Positions 45,734-56,220 of a stretch of 64,000 nt of DNA are shown here, in pieces. The position numbers and the translations under genes are program-made. The notes below the pieces were generated by a model. It had not been told where the DNA came from. It ran no database searches and saw nothing but the letters and a program-made list of their open reading frames with translations. The DNA lies in the NCBI GenBank assembly GCA_007922305.1, contig ML677387.1, positions 1,280,227 to 1,344,226 of the forward strand. The letters are read 5' to 3'. Source of the DNA: Dermatemys mawii (taxonomy: Eukaryota > Chordata > Testudines > Dermatemydidae). How positions within the stretch are numbered: the stretch's first letter is position 1; every line of letters begins with the position of its first letter.

Positions 45734-46372
45734 TTAATGCATCAACGAGAGCCTCGCATGTAACCTGCGTGCCCACAGCCCAGCCACTCCACCAGCCCAC
45801 CTTGAGAAGGGCCGGGGCGTGGGTGTCCTTTGTCTTTATGTTCCTTTAGGAAGGTCAGTTATTTTTAATGTTCACAACTCTATTGTGCTCTCCCCGCCAG
45901 GCTGCAGGGCCAAGCTGGGGAGCTAACAGGAGACTGTACTGGAGCACTGGGGATTTCATCGTCCCACTGCCCGGATAACACTCACTTGCTTTTGAGAAAA
46001 ATGTAATTGATTTCACCAAACATAGTTAGGCAGAGGCCACTGGAAAAACTTACGCTCTCTCTGCACACATATGCCACCAGGGGCTGCTTTAATCCCCATG
46101 TCACGGTGCCAAGGAATACATGAGCACAAGGAAAGCTGGGAGCACCGTGCACTGGGAGCTGGACCAGCCGAGGTATCAGCCTCAGTTTCTCAGAGGAAGG
46201 ATGGTGAGGGACTCGCTGCAGGGCTCCTGGCCTCCCAGCACTTGGACACTACCTGCCTCCCCTGGGTTTTCTCCATCCATCCTCAGGTGCCTTTTTATGG
46301 CACTTAAACAGCTTCCCACTTGCCACCCCCAGCCTAATATTTGAGCACTTGACATGCTGCACCTTTGCCTGC
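45734..46372. other. Unique non-coding sequence
   Basis: Nothing recognised. Confidence 0.3.
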
Positions 46373-46549
46373 CCGGTGTCCAAATTGGCCAGACGCCAGG
46401 AATGGGCAACAGGGGATGGTTCACTTGATGATTCCCTGTTCTGTTCATTCCCTCTGGGGCACCTGGCACTGGCCACTGTCAGAAGACAGGACACTGCGCT
46501 GGATGGGGCTTTGCTCTGACCCAGTGTGGCCGTTCTTATGTTCTTACTA
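46373..46549 (+). mobile_element. CR1 LINE, 3' tail only
   Basis: The plus strand reads GGATGGTTCACTTGATGATT, then CCCTCTGGGGCACCTGGCAC and ends CGTTCTTATGTTCTTAC, the plus orientation of the tail seen in reverse at 20094. Only about 180 bp were copied. Confidence 0.9.
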
Positions 46550-46830
46550 GCTCCCTTTTACTGCCATGATGCCTCTTCCCAGTATCTCTCTAGGGACCAC
46601 TGCTCACTGCAGCGGCTGTCCTGCCTGGCCATTCCAAGTCAGTGCTCTTCCTCTCCCAATCTCCCCGCCTTCACAGGCCCCTGCCCTCAGGGTGCGCTGC
46701 CTCAGGCGGACGAGAAGGGGAGAGCTGTATACATTGGGGCTCAGATCCCAAACAACGGCGTGCCCTGCCCTGGAGGGAAGTATCTACAGATAGGGAGTCT
46801 CCTGCCCAGCAGTCCAGACTGGAAAAGGCA

Positions 46831-47003
46831 GTTTTTGCTAGAAAGACAGAATCATTCTTCCATCAACTTATCTGCATCTGCACCAGGGGTTAGCTGGGCA
46901 TAGCTACCCTGCTCAGGCCAGGGGGGCGGAATTTTTCACACACACCCCCATACACAAGCACTGGAACAATGTCAACCTAAGTTTTAAGCGTAGAGCAGGG
47001 CTA
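46831..47003. mobile_element. Turtle-type miniature element, diverged
   Basis: Words AATCATTCTTCCATCAACTT, GGCATAGCTACCCTGCTCAG, GGAATTTTTCACACACACCC and TGTCAACCTAAGTTTTAAGC follow the order of a miniature DNA element that I know from turtle sequence. Both ends are poorly defined. Confidence 0.45.
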
Positions 47004-47339
47004 AGTGCCTGTAAGGGGGGGTGTCTAAGTTAGCAAAGCCCAGAGCGTGATAGACTCACCCCAGCGATTCAGCTGCATGGACTATTAAAGCCGGCTACAG
47101 GTGTTTAGTCACACAGTAGGGTTCCATTAATAAATTATTAAATGACCAGCAGATGTGTTAAGCGTGGTACAGACATGAGCACTATGCACTACGGATGCTT
47201 AAAAGGAATGGTTACTACAATGGGAGTGATTTAGACCAATACGGATCAGAAGGTGTTTCGCTTGATGTCTCTGATGCCCCAGCCAGGCACAGGTTACTTG
47301 GATAGACTGACCCAGAATGCAGTGGATTTGGTTCACAGG

Positions 47340-47463
47340 TATGGTGACCAGACAGCAAAGATGAAAAATCGGGACAGGAGATGGGGGGTAATAGGAGCCT
47401 ATATAAGAGAAAGACCCCAAAAACAGGACTGTCCCTATAAAACCAGGACATCTGGTCACCCTA
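47340..47463. mobile_element. 124-bp hAT-like MITE, copy C
   Basis: The ends are TATGGTGACCAGA and TCTGGTCACCCTA. Flanking 8-mers TTCACAGG and TTCTCAAG agree at six of eight positions. Same orientation as copy B (15651-15776) and opposite to copy A (5992-6113). Confidence 0.88.
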
Positions 47464-48896
47464 TTCTCAAGGGGCGGAAAGACACTCCGGCAGATACGGT
47501 ACCCCAGTTTTTCAGGCCTCACCAAGGCACAGCCAGGACGTAATACAAACCGGCGGGGAACGATGGAACAATGAACAAAGGCTTTGCCTGCTAAAGTGCT
47601 CCAGGCCCATTTCTGGCACGCTTTCGTTTCCCACGGCACTTCATAGCAACCCTGGGAGGAGCATCCCCAGAATCTGGGGTGGGTGACAGATCACCAGCAG
47701 TGCAGAGGCCTGCTCCTGACTCACTCAGTAACATTAATCTGCCTCTCACAGGCCATCAGCAGCCTGTATCGTACAAACACATGCCGTGAATCAATTCGCT
47801 GGTGACAGGATGCGCCGTTCAGAGCATCCAAGGAGATTAAATTTTGTTCCAGGGACCAGACAGCCCAACCTCCCCCTCAGAGCCCTGAGGGCTGCTGGGA
47901 TGAGGAGCGTCTTGTTCACACGCATCTATCCCACCTCTGCCCCTCACTACATTGCTGAGGGTTCTGCTCACTCCAATTTCTCTCCAGTTCTGAGACCTAT
48001 TGACTCAATGTCTGTCCTCCCAGTCACTTAGTGCTGGTCTTCTCCCTGTCCCACCATGCAGCACGGCTTCTGTCCAGAGTTGTCTCCTCCACAGCTCCCA
48101 CATCCCTGTGAAATCCCTCTGCCTGGACTCTCCAACTCATTCCAAATCTCCCCGGACAACAAAGATCAGCACAGGCTGGTATGTGCCCCCTGGCATGTCT
48201 GTATACGTGGATGTGTGGGGACACATTGTGGTGTACCTGCACCAGTGAGTGTGTCAGGGTGCAGACCCAAGCGGGTCACTCCCTGGCAGGTTTCAGATCA
48301 CAGCACTTACCTGTATCCTCCCTCCACGATGGGTGCACATTTCTGGAAGTCGCTTTCAGAGTCTGCCGGCTGAGATGGTGCTGGGTCACATCCACGTGGC
48401 TCTGGAGGCTCCTCTCACTCGCTGGCTGTGTCTGCCATGTTGGGTTGTTTGGAGGGGCAGATCCACACTCTGTCTTTTCCAGCAGTGTTCACAATAGCCC
48501 TCATTTCCCAGCTTTTCCTTCTGCCCTCTGCAGCCTCAGCCCCAGCTCTGAATCTACTCCAGCAAGATGGTTTATTCCTCAAGAAGCCATTTTCTTCCTT
48601 CCTTATGTTGGGCTCTTCATTCAGTAGCCAACTTCCACAGCCTCAGCTGGGCTGTGTGCCTGTCGCTCACACACTTCTCCTGCTTGCTCTCCACAGCTGA
48701 GGCACATCAAGGCAAGGTCCTAATATAATCAGGGATCAGAGCTGTGCTTCCTTTAGACCCCTCTATCCAGGTCCTGTAACCTCCCTACAGGAAAAAACAG
48801 ACAGCAGGCGATTGTGTAACAAACAATAACCTGGGCTAGGCCCTGTCTCCCTAATTCTGCAGAGCTCTCAGGCTGCTAGACTGGCCTTGTGGGAAA
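47464..48896. other. Unique non-coding sequence
   Basis: Frames of up to 148 codons at 48.0-48.6 kb have no recognisable motif. Confidence 0.3.
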
Positions 48897-49142
48897 TGCC
48901 TTGTCTTCACTGGAGAGTTTTACCTGGAGTTAGCTGATTGCCAGTTAACTCAAGGTGGGTAACACCTTTGGAAAGGTTAGTCTGGACACACCCAGGCTAC
49001 AAACACTAGTGGTTAACCTGCACTGATCTCTAGAAAAAACCAGAAATGCGTGTGTACTAGAGCAAACCTTTGGGGAACATCCAGCTTGTGTGTTAACTGA
49101 CAACCACTAACTCCAGGTAAAACTCCTCAATGTACCTTAGAG
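48897..49142. mobile_element. Miniature DNA element with perfect 19-bp inner inverted repeat
   Basis: GAGTTTTACCTGGAGTTAG at 48915-48933 is an exact inverted copy of 49107-49125. The left edge CTTGTCTTCACTGG resembles the terminus of 23842-24110 in inverse. There is no coding capacity. Confidence 0.75.
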
Positions 49143-49184
49143 ACACCTCAATGGTGCAGTATCATCACTTCTCTGGAACAGAGC

Positions 49185-49375
49185 TGGTGTGGCCCAGTGA
49201 TTAGGGTCTGTCTAGGATAGAGGGGTTCTGTTCCTCTACTGACTGGTTGTGCACCTTTTGGTAACCTACATCACCAATATTTTCCCTTATATTCTCTCCC
49301 CCGGTCTTTGGGGGTGGGGCTGTCTCCTGCTAGGTGTTTGTACAGTGCCCAGCACAAGGTCTACTATAATACAAG
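49185..49375 (+). repeat. MIR/L2-type remnant
   Basis: GGTGTGGCCCAGTGATTAGG fits the tRNA-like head of an amniote CORE-SINE. GTGTTTGTACAGTGCCCAGC and then ATAATACAAGTGACAATAC fit its L2-like 3' end. The middle is lost. Confidence 0.65.
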
Positions 49376-50494
49376 TGACAATACTAAAGAGGACACTAGG
49401 TAAAGTAGGCTGGCTGAAGGCCACCCCACTGGACTCCTCTCTTTACCTCTGCTTTCCCTCTCTCTGTTTCTCACTGCTGATGTATCTATAGGCTGCTTTG
49501 CTGTTCAGAATCAGTGTGTGTTTCACTCATTGGCTTTCCTTGGGTAAATTTCCTTCCTCATGAGCAAATTGTACATTTGGGGTTGGAGAGGGCTGTGAAG
49601 TGGCACATACAATTGAATCCTTGAGCATTTACACTCCTGTGTCCCATGAAACACCCTAATGCACTGAGTTTGCTGGGTCTCAGCTAAGAGTGGAGCGAAA
49701 TCATCAAGGGGGTAGTGAGAAAGCTTGTGAAAAATGCTTTGTTCTCTCTCATTGCCTCCCAGGTCCAACAAGCTGCTGTGTAAACTACATGCTGGCACAA
49801 CATAAAGCAGTCTCTGCACGCCAGCCAGCACACGGGTATTAATTAGAGGGAAAACATAAAGATGAAATTAAACGCAATCTACAGTGTGTGCAGCCAATAT
49901 CTGATGCTCCCTCTGGGAGCTGGACCAAGCCCTCAACTTTACTCTTTCATAAAGACACTGTTAGGAAAATACATTATCTTCCAAACACTTTGAGTGTATT
50001 TAGATTTCACAGCATAACAATACCAAACTCCTGCTCATTTTAAAGATCCCTCTCAACCACGGACAGACCCACCTAGACTTAAATAGCTACCCTGAAAGGA
50101 AAGAGGGAGATGTCCTCATCATAACCAACATAAGGTTAGGAAAACCTTAAATCAAAAACAGCCAGGATCTGATGGGTTCCTTTAGCAGGAAGAGAGGTGC
50201 AGCATCTAACCAATGCAGCCAGACCCCTAGCAATGAAGAGTATAATACCTCCTCTACTAGAAAAGAGCCAACACACTCTTCTCATATATAGAGCTGGTTT
50301 CTTCATTCACAGGACTCTCCAAAGAGAATAGGGAGGAAGGAGAATCATTACACTGGGAAACGATTCTGTCTTAGGAGAGTGATGGAGTCTTTTAGTCTGC
50401 TGGAAGAATGAGCATCTCTGATCAAAATCTGATAAAAGGGTCCTCCTCAGCACCCTCCCATCTTGGTGCCTCGCATGGAAACCCTCTCCTAGAC
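49376..50494. other. Unique non-coding sequence
   Basis: Nothing recognised. Confidence 0.3.
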
Positions 50495-50645
50495 CAGACC
50501 TGGGCAAGTCACCTCATTGCTCTGTGCCTCAGTGTCCCCACTTATGAAATGGGGATAAAGACACTGACCTTCTTTGCAAAGAGCTTTGAGATCTGCTGGT
50601 GAAACATGCTGGATAAGATCTAGAGATTAAGATGATTAGATACTT
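50495..50645 (+). repeat. MIR-type SINE remnant
   Basis: The plus strand has CCTGGGCAAGTCACCTCATT, GCTCTGTGCCTCAGTGTCCC and AAATGGGGATAAAGACACTG and then GAGCTTTGAGATCTGCTG. This is one of the best preserved MIR copies here. Confidence 0.92.
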
Positions 50646-50754
50646 GGGCTGCTTTTGAATCTTCAGTTTCTTCAGAAGAAACCTATTAGTTTTTGGTAAT
50701 GTCTACAGACATGAAAAGAGATGGACTTGCTAGTGAGGGACACACCCATCTTGT

Positions 50755-50940
50755 CGTTCTTGTTTACTATCTGTGTTCTAGTAGCACTAAGAGGCCTGCA
50801 GATGAGCTCAGGCCCCAGTGTGTGCTAAATATTCCTGTAGTAAGAGACAGTCCCTGCCCCAAAGAGCTTCCAATGGAAATAGAGAAAACCAGTCTCCTTT
50901 TACTCGTGGGGATTTGAGGCACAGAAAGATTATGGACTAG
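50755..50940 (-). repeat. L2/MIR-type 3' tail
   Basis: AAGAGACAGTCCCTGCCCCA, AAGAGCTTCCAATGGAAATA and TTTGAGGCACAGAAAGATTA on the plus strand are the reverse complement of the L2-like tail joined to MIR core sequence. Confidence 0.7.
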
Positions 50941-51869
50941 ATGTTCAAGAGACTTCAGCATGCTAGCACCTCATTTCCTTTGCAAATCTGGCCACAGGTG
51001 TCAGAACAGAAGCAGAATACATTTGAAAAGCCTTGTGACTTGCTCATGTGAGAGAGAGCCAGGGGGTTAACCTGCGTCTTTGGAGTACTGGGAGAATGTT
51101 TTAACCACAAGGCAGTCTCTCTTGTCCATGCCATCCTCCCTTCACACCAGGATATGTACAGCTCTGAGTATGCCCTTTGCATTACAACCTCAAAGTGCTT
51201 TGGGATAAAGGATCTATGTAAATAATGACCTTTATCTGAGAAAGGCACACCCATGGCAGGAGAGAGCAGTGAAACTGACCAAATAGCCAGGAACTCTTGT
51301 GTCTTTTCACTATGTCAATGACTGAGGCTGGTGGAGTATTTGTGGAGTTTGTATTTGAGCATAGACTGAGCTGTGCTGGGGTAGCTTCAAATATACACTG
51401 GGAAAAGGTATAAAGACTCGTCTGGGCTGGAGTCCAGGGAGCAGACTTGGTGAAGGAAATATGCCCTTTACATTGAGACTCCTATCTCCTGAAGCTGAAC
51501 ACTTCTCAAAGAACGCTGCTTCTACACTAATGTTTGTATGTTGGTGAGCCTTTTATTAATTTCCACCAAATGTCTCCACTCCCATTCCAACACAGCAAAC
51601 CTCGACGGAAGGACTTCTCGTCTTCGAAGTGCTTTCCCAAGATCAACTGGTCCTCTCAAACCCCAGTGCAGGAGGTAAATGGGTACTGTATAATTATTAT
51701 TGTTAGCAATGGCCCAAGGCACAAAGCATGGAACCAACTTCCATGAAGTTCAGGGACATTCTGATGCGGGGTTTTGTTTTGATCCGCTGTAGAAACAGGG
51801 CCAGCTCTGAATCCAGAATCACACATCAGTGATGTTTTGATTCTGTGATGCTGGTTGGAGCCCATCTCT
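50941..51869. other. Unique non-coding sequence
   Basis: Nothing firm. 51050-51230 has faint MIR-like words but not enough to call. Confidence 0.3.
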
Positions 51870-51995
51870 AATTATTACCACTGTGTATAAGGGAGGAACT
51901 GAGGCACAGAGAGGCAAAGTAACATGCCTAAAGGCACAGACAGTGTGAGAGCAAGATTAGAACCCAGGAATTCCTGGCTCCCAGGCCTACATACA
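51870..51995 (-). repeat. MIR-type SINE remnant
   Basis: GAGGAACTGAGGCACAGAGA, GGCAAAGTAACATGCCTAAA and GATTAGAACCCAGGAATTCC are the reverse complement of the MIR core and head. Confidence 0.9.
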
Positions 51996-53564
51996 GACCC
52001 TCCCGTGACACGTTTCTCTAAAGGACATTGGCCACGCTCCTATTTGGCTGAGCTGCCTTGCCTTGCTGGTCCTTTCCAATCACTACTGCTTGCCGGGGGT
52101 GCAGGTACAGACACAGGCTCCGCCTCTTTCCTGATTTATCCAGTGATGTCACAGATCACAATTCATCCCGACATCACACTCTGGCCTCGTGGAAACAAAC
52201 GTCATGGTATCACAAGTACAGGGCTGTGGGCCATCCAAACAAGGCGGAGACTGATGTGGGAACAAATTGCTCCCGCTTTGCTCACCCGGAAGTTCAGCGA
52301 TGCTGTCTCAGTTCAGGATGACGGGATGGGGTTTATGCACAATATTCCATCACTGCTGGGGGCTGAGCTTCTTGGCTGACAAATCCCAACGGTGCCACCC
52401 TGAACTCTGAATTTCCCGTGCTCTGGCTCACTTGGAAGAGCGTCTGACCGATCATGCACTCTTCCTGCCTAGAGCCAGGCCCATGGGCAGCTGGGACTGA
52501 GTCAGCAACACAGTTAGCCAGTGAGCTGAGGTTCCGCCTCCTTAACCGTGTTCCCAGGAATTGCCACCAAGGATCTCACCCCGGCCGCACCATGCCACCG
52601 TTTGGTTAGTGAGTTCGGCAGGCACAGCCCAGCAGGCTCACAGGGTTGGCTGCTAGGGTCCCTGGCAGGAAGTGACGATGGTCCAGGCTTTACCATTTGC
52701 CCTTTAAACATGAAAACACTGACAAGTTCAGGACAGAAGAACTAACCACCATTTGTTCTGGTTCTTGCTGTGAGCCTTGGAGCCAGATGTGACACTGACA
52801 TGGCACATCTGGCTTGGTTTTTGGTTTCCATTGCGGTGTTTACCACATCCACCCCAGCCTGCTGGAAACGGAGAGGCTCACATCTGGAAGTAACTGCAGT
52901 TGTCACACTTCAAGGAGATACTGTACCACAGAGAAGAAAATTCAAAACCAGACGAGCTGACTCCTCTAGCTTGTTTCCAGATTTCAGACATATGCAGGCA
53001 GGGACAATGTCCCTGGCTGGGCTCAGAATCCTCCAGGGTGCTGTGCCCAACCTGAGTGGGGCAGCCCGCTCTCAGCTTCACTCATCTCAGCAGGAATTGA
53101 GTAGAGTGGGGCAAAAATTTTCTACCATGGCCTGTACAAAGCAGCCTGCTAGCCTGGCCAGCATCCATTCCCAGTGAGTCACCTTGGCTTCGAACCTAGT
53201 TATAATTAGGCCTGGGCAAACCGGTTCCGGCCAAAGGAGAAGAGACTCATCTGGCCATGTGTTCGCAGCTGAGACTCATCCCCGCTGGGGATGTTGGGTG
53301 GCTGCTGGTCTCAGACCGTTTCCAGGTGGGCAGGTGCTGGGATTCCATGCTTCCATCTCTAAGCCCCTGCCTTCCTATCCAGCACAGGCCGAGAGCAGCT
53401 GAAACTCATTCCCCTCTGCCAGCCCTGTCATGATCTAGGTGAGACAAACTGCTGTTCTTCATGCTGTTAGGACTGGACAAGTATCCACCACTACACCGGA
53501 CACCAATCTCTCCTTGCTGCTCGCAGCCAGACACCCCTATGGGTTCCTATCCTTGCATTCTATT
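51996..53564. other. Unique non-coding sequence
   Basis: No gene recognised. A perfect 11-bp stem (AGCCAGATGTG / CACATCTGGCT) lies at 52781-52814. Confidence 0.3.
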
Positions 53565-54010
53565 ACATAGGACACAGGCTGGATAAGTCCAGAACTTTAT
53601 CTACCCCAATGTCCTCTCTCTGGCTAGTGCCAGCAGCTCCAGAGGAAGGTGCAGGAACCCTGCTATGGGGCAATGATGGGTTAATCTGCTCCAGGGAAAA
53701 TTTCCCCCAGTAGTTAGAAGGTGCTGCCTACCCTGCAGCAGGAGGGTTTATACCTTCCAAACATCTCATCTATTTTTTAATTCTGACCATAATAACTCTG
53801 GATGTTCTTTTTGTCCCCATAAATGTCTGATCCTTTTTGAAATCCTGCTAAGAACTTGGCTTCAATATCTTGTGGCAGTGAGTTCCACAGGATCACTGCA
53901 TGTTGTAAAAAGAATGGATTTCCTTTTGTCAGTTTTGAATTTGACCCCTTTTCATTTCCATGATTGTTTCCTGCTCTAAACAGGATCCCAGAGGCACATT
54001 CACCCACCAC
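53565..54010 (-). mobile_element. CR1 LINE 3' region, diverged subfamily
   Basis: The minus-strand frame at 54010-53777 contains NPFFLQHAVILWNSLPQDIE, which matches the CR1 ORF2 end motif LWNSLPQ. It is followed by an untranslated part with GAGTTCCACAGGATCACTGC on the plus strand. It is 5'-truncated and belongs to a different subfamily from 20094 and 38168. Confidence 0.8.
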
Positions 54011-54295
54011 AGCATTGCTGGAGGAGGAACTGCACTCAGCCCTTTACAGAAAGGAATAGTTTTAGCCTTAGTTATTTCTAATTCATTCACGTTTATGAGC
54101 AACCTGACAATTTGGCAACTGCAGCAGGCCTGAGACTATATCAGACTCTAATAAAAACCTCATGAAGATCTATTAAGCTCTGCCATCAGTCTCCTGTTAG
54201 AGGAGATTACATCGCTGGCACATTAGAGGCAAGCTCTTCACTCAGCCATGCTGGCTTCTGACGCTGGCTGGAACAGCTCAGTGACTTTAACATAC

Positions 54296-54492
54296 ATACA
54301 TCTACCTATCTATCTAACCATCCATCTATCCCCATACACCCCCTCTATCCATTCCCATACACAGCATACACCCCCTCTATCTATCTAACCATCCATCCAT
54401 CCCCATACACCCCCTCTATCCATTCCCATACACAGCATACACCCCCTGTATCTATTTAACTATCCATCCATCCCCATACACCCCCTCTATCT
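54296..54492. repeat. 71-bp minisatellite, about 2.7 copies
   Basis: The unit runs TCTAACCATCCATC, CCCATACACCCCCTCTATCC, ATTCCCATACACAGCATACA. It repeats at a 71-bp period (matching points near 54316, 54387 and 54458), with embedded CTAT and CCAT tetramers. Confidence 0.92.
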
Positions 54493-55982
54493 AATCTGCC
54501 TGGTTAGGTGCCATCGCCAGGGCTCACACCATGGGAAGTGACATCTGTAAATATCTTCAGAGACACTATATTCTCCTGCTATTTCTTCTTAAAGCTCACC
54601 TCTGCCATGAGGCCTACACCATGCTCGACAACAGTCCGGCAGCTGCTGTGCTGTGACTGTTGCCCATTACACTGATGATAACCATCTCACGATCCCTGGT
54701 ACACCCACATCAGGTTGTTGTTCAGCATGCCACCACAATATACATGCACAAACAGTAGCCATGATAATAGCGTCAGTAGACAGAGGTTGAAAGGAATGGA
54801 TAGAGCTGAGCTAACAGGGAGACTGTTTTTACAAAGTAATTGGATCAAAAACGATGGGGCGTCATGTAAACATGAGGGCTCGAGGAGGACATGGGGAAGT
54901 GGGGTAGAGTATGTTCTGTTTCAGACAAAAGGGGATAGTCACGTGGAATGAATCGTGGGAGGGCAAGTGAAAGAGGTGAGTGCAGAGGAGTTCAAGAGAG
55001 CCTTATCCTAAGGCTGAATGCGGCTCAACCATCCACCTTCCATTACAGCCAGGGCCTACCACACTGAAAATGGCAGGGGCTTGATTATTGCCTTCCCGAG
55101 GCATTCGAGGTTCTGGGGGGGAAGTACAAGAAGGGGAGATAAGGGAAGGCCTATTTCCCCGCTGCCCCACCAGTTTTTGTGATTTTTTTGGGAGGGAATG
55201 AAGCAACAGACTGAACTAGGAGAAATGAAACAGCATCTGAAGAGAAATAAATATTGCCATTGTTAGCCTCGCCAACATACTCTCCACGGGGCAGACAATG
55301 ATTGGCTCGAAGTCCCAGGGCTTTGCAGCTTTCACATGGGAGGAGCAGGGGCTGTGTGTGTGTGTGTGTGTAGGGGGGATATAAAGAACTACAGGTGGCT
55401 GATATGATCTCAGACCTGCTGCATTTGTTGAGAGTCCAGCTGCTCCTCTCCTGCTGGACAATTTGTTTCACTGAGTTCATTTGCATTCATTCTGCTCAAA
55501 GCCCCCTTCCTCCAGAGGATGGCATTTCCCACTAGGTTAGCTCCAGATTTGACACAGTTTTTAGAAGTTAGGGAGACATTTTGTGCTAAGAGCCAGGTTT
55601 GTATTATGAAGCAAACGAAAGGAGGAAAGGATATTCTGGCTAACAGCAGAAGAGGGCCCTGGGATGAGATCCTGAGAGTAGCAATGGGTCTGTGCCCATC
55701 CGAAAGAATGAACAAACCTTGTGGATTGAGGTCTTAGGTCAAGTCCAGGACCTTATTGCAAGTCCAGGGGAAATTACCTCGCCCATTGAACGCCATCTGA
55801 GTGGTCAGACAAGTGGGGGCTTTTTTTCCTTTGATCATTGGTAGCAATTTTCCAGCTGCTCTGACGACACTTGTGAGCATAGTGCAAAGTGTGAAGGCAC
55901 GGGCTACCTCACTGGGTCTTGGTGCACAGTGCACTCGTCCTAAAGTAGCTTGTTCCTTTAGAATTGAGACAAACCTCTAAAC
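54493..55982. other. Unique non-coding sequence with a GT microsatellite
   Basis: Nothing recognised apart from the GT run at 55352-55372. Confidence 0.3.
55352..55372. repeat. (GT)n microsatellite
   Basis: Ten uninterrupted TG units followed by TAGGGGGG. Confidence 0.97.
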
Positions 55983-56220
55983 CAGCACTCTTCAAACTTT
56001 CAGCACCGCAGCCCCCTTTCAGCCTCCCCCCTCCACTCACGGCCCCCCGGGGTACGTCCGCCGAAATGCCGCCAAATAGAAAGCTTCTGCTTTCTTTCGG
56101 CGGCATTTCGGTGGGCTGAAAATAGACCGCGACTTCGGTGGTCTCCTGGGAAGGATCGGCAGTGGCGCCAGGGTCTCGCGCACCCCCAGGGGTGCGCACA
56201 CCCCAGTTTGAAAATCACTG
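55983..56220 (-). mobile_element. 238-bp hAT-like MITE with internal hairpin, copy 2
   Basis: The ends are CAGCACTCTTCAAACTTT and AGTTTGAAAATCACTG. Flanking 8-mers CTCTAAAC (55975-55982) and CTCTAACC (56221-56228) agree at seven of eight positions. Read in reverse it aligns well with 14120-14360, including GGGGGTGCGCGAGACCC. A hairpin with arms of about 26-27 bp and a 4-base loop lies at 56058-56114. Confidence 0.9.

Noticed and set aside
49185..49260. A functional tRNA gene
   Set aside because: The A-box-like start belongs to a diverged SINE head. No intact cloverleaf or B box could be folded by eye.
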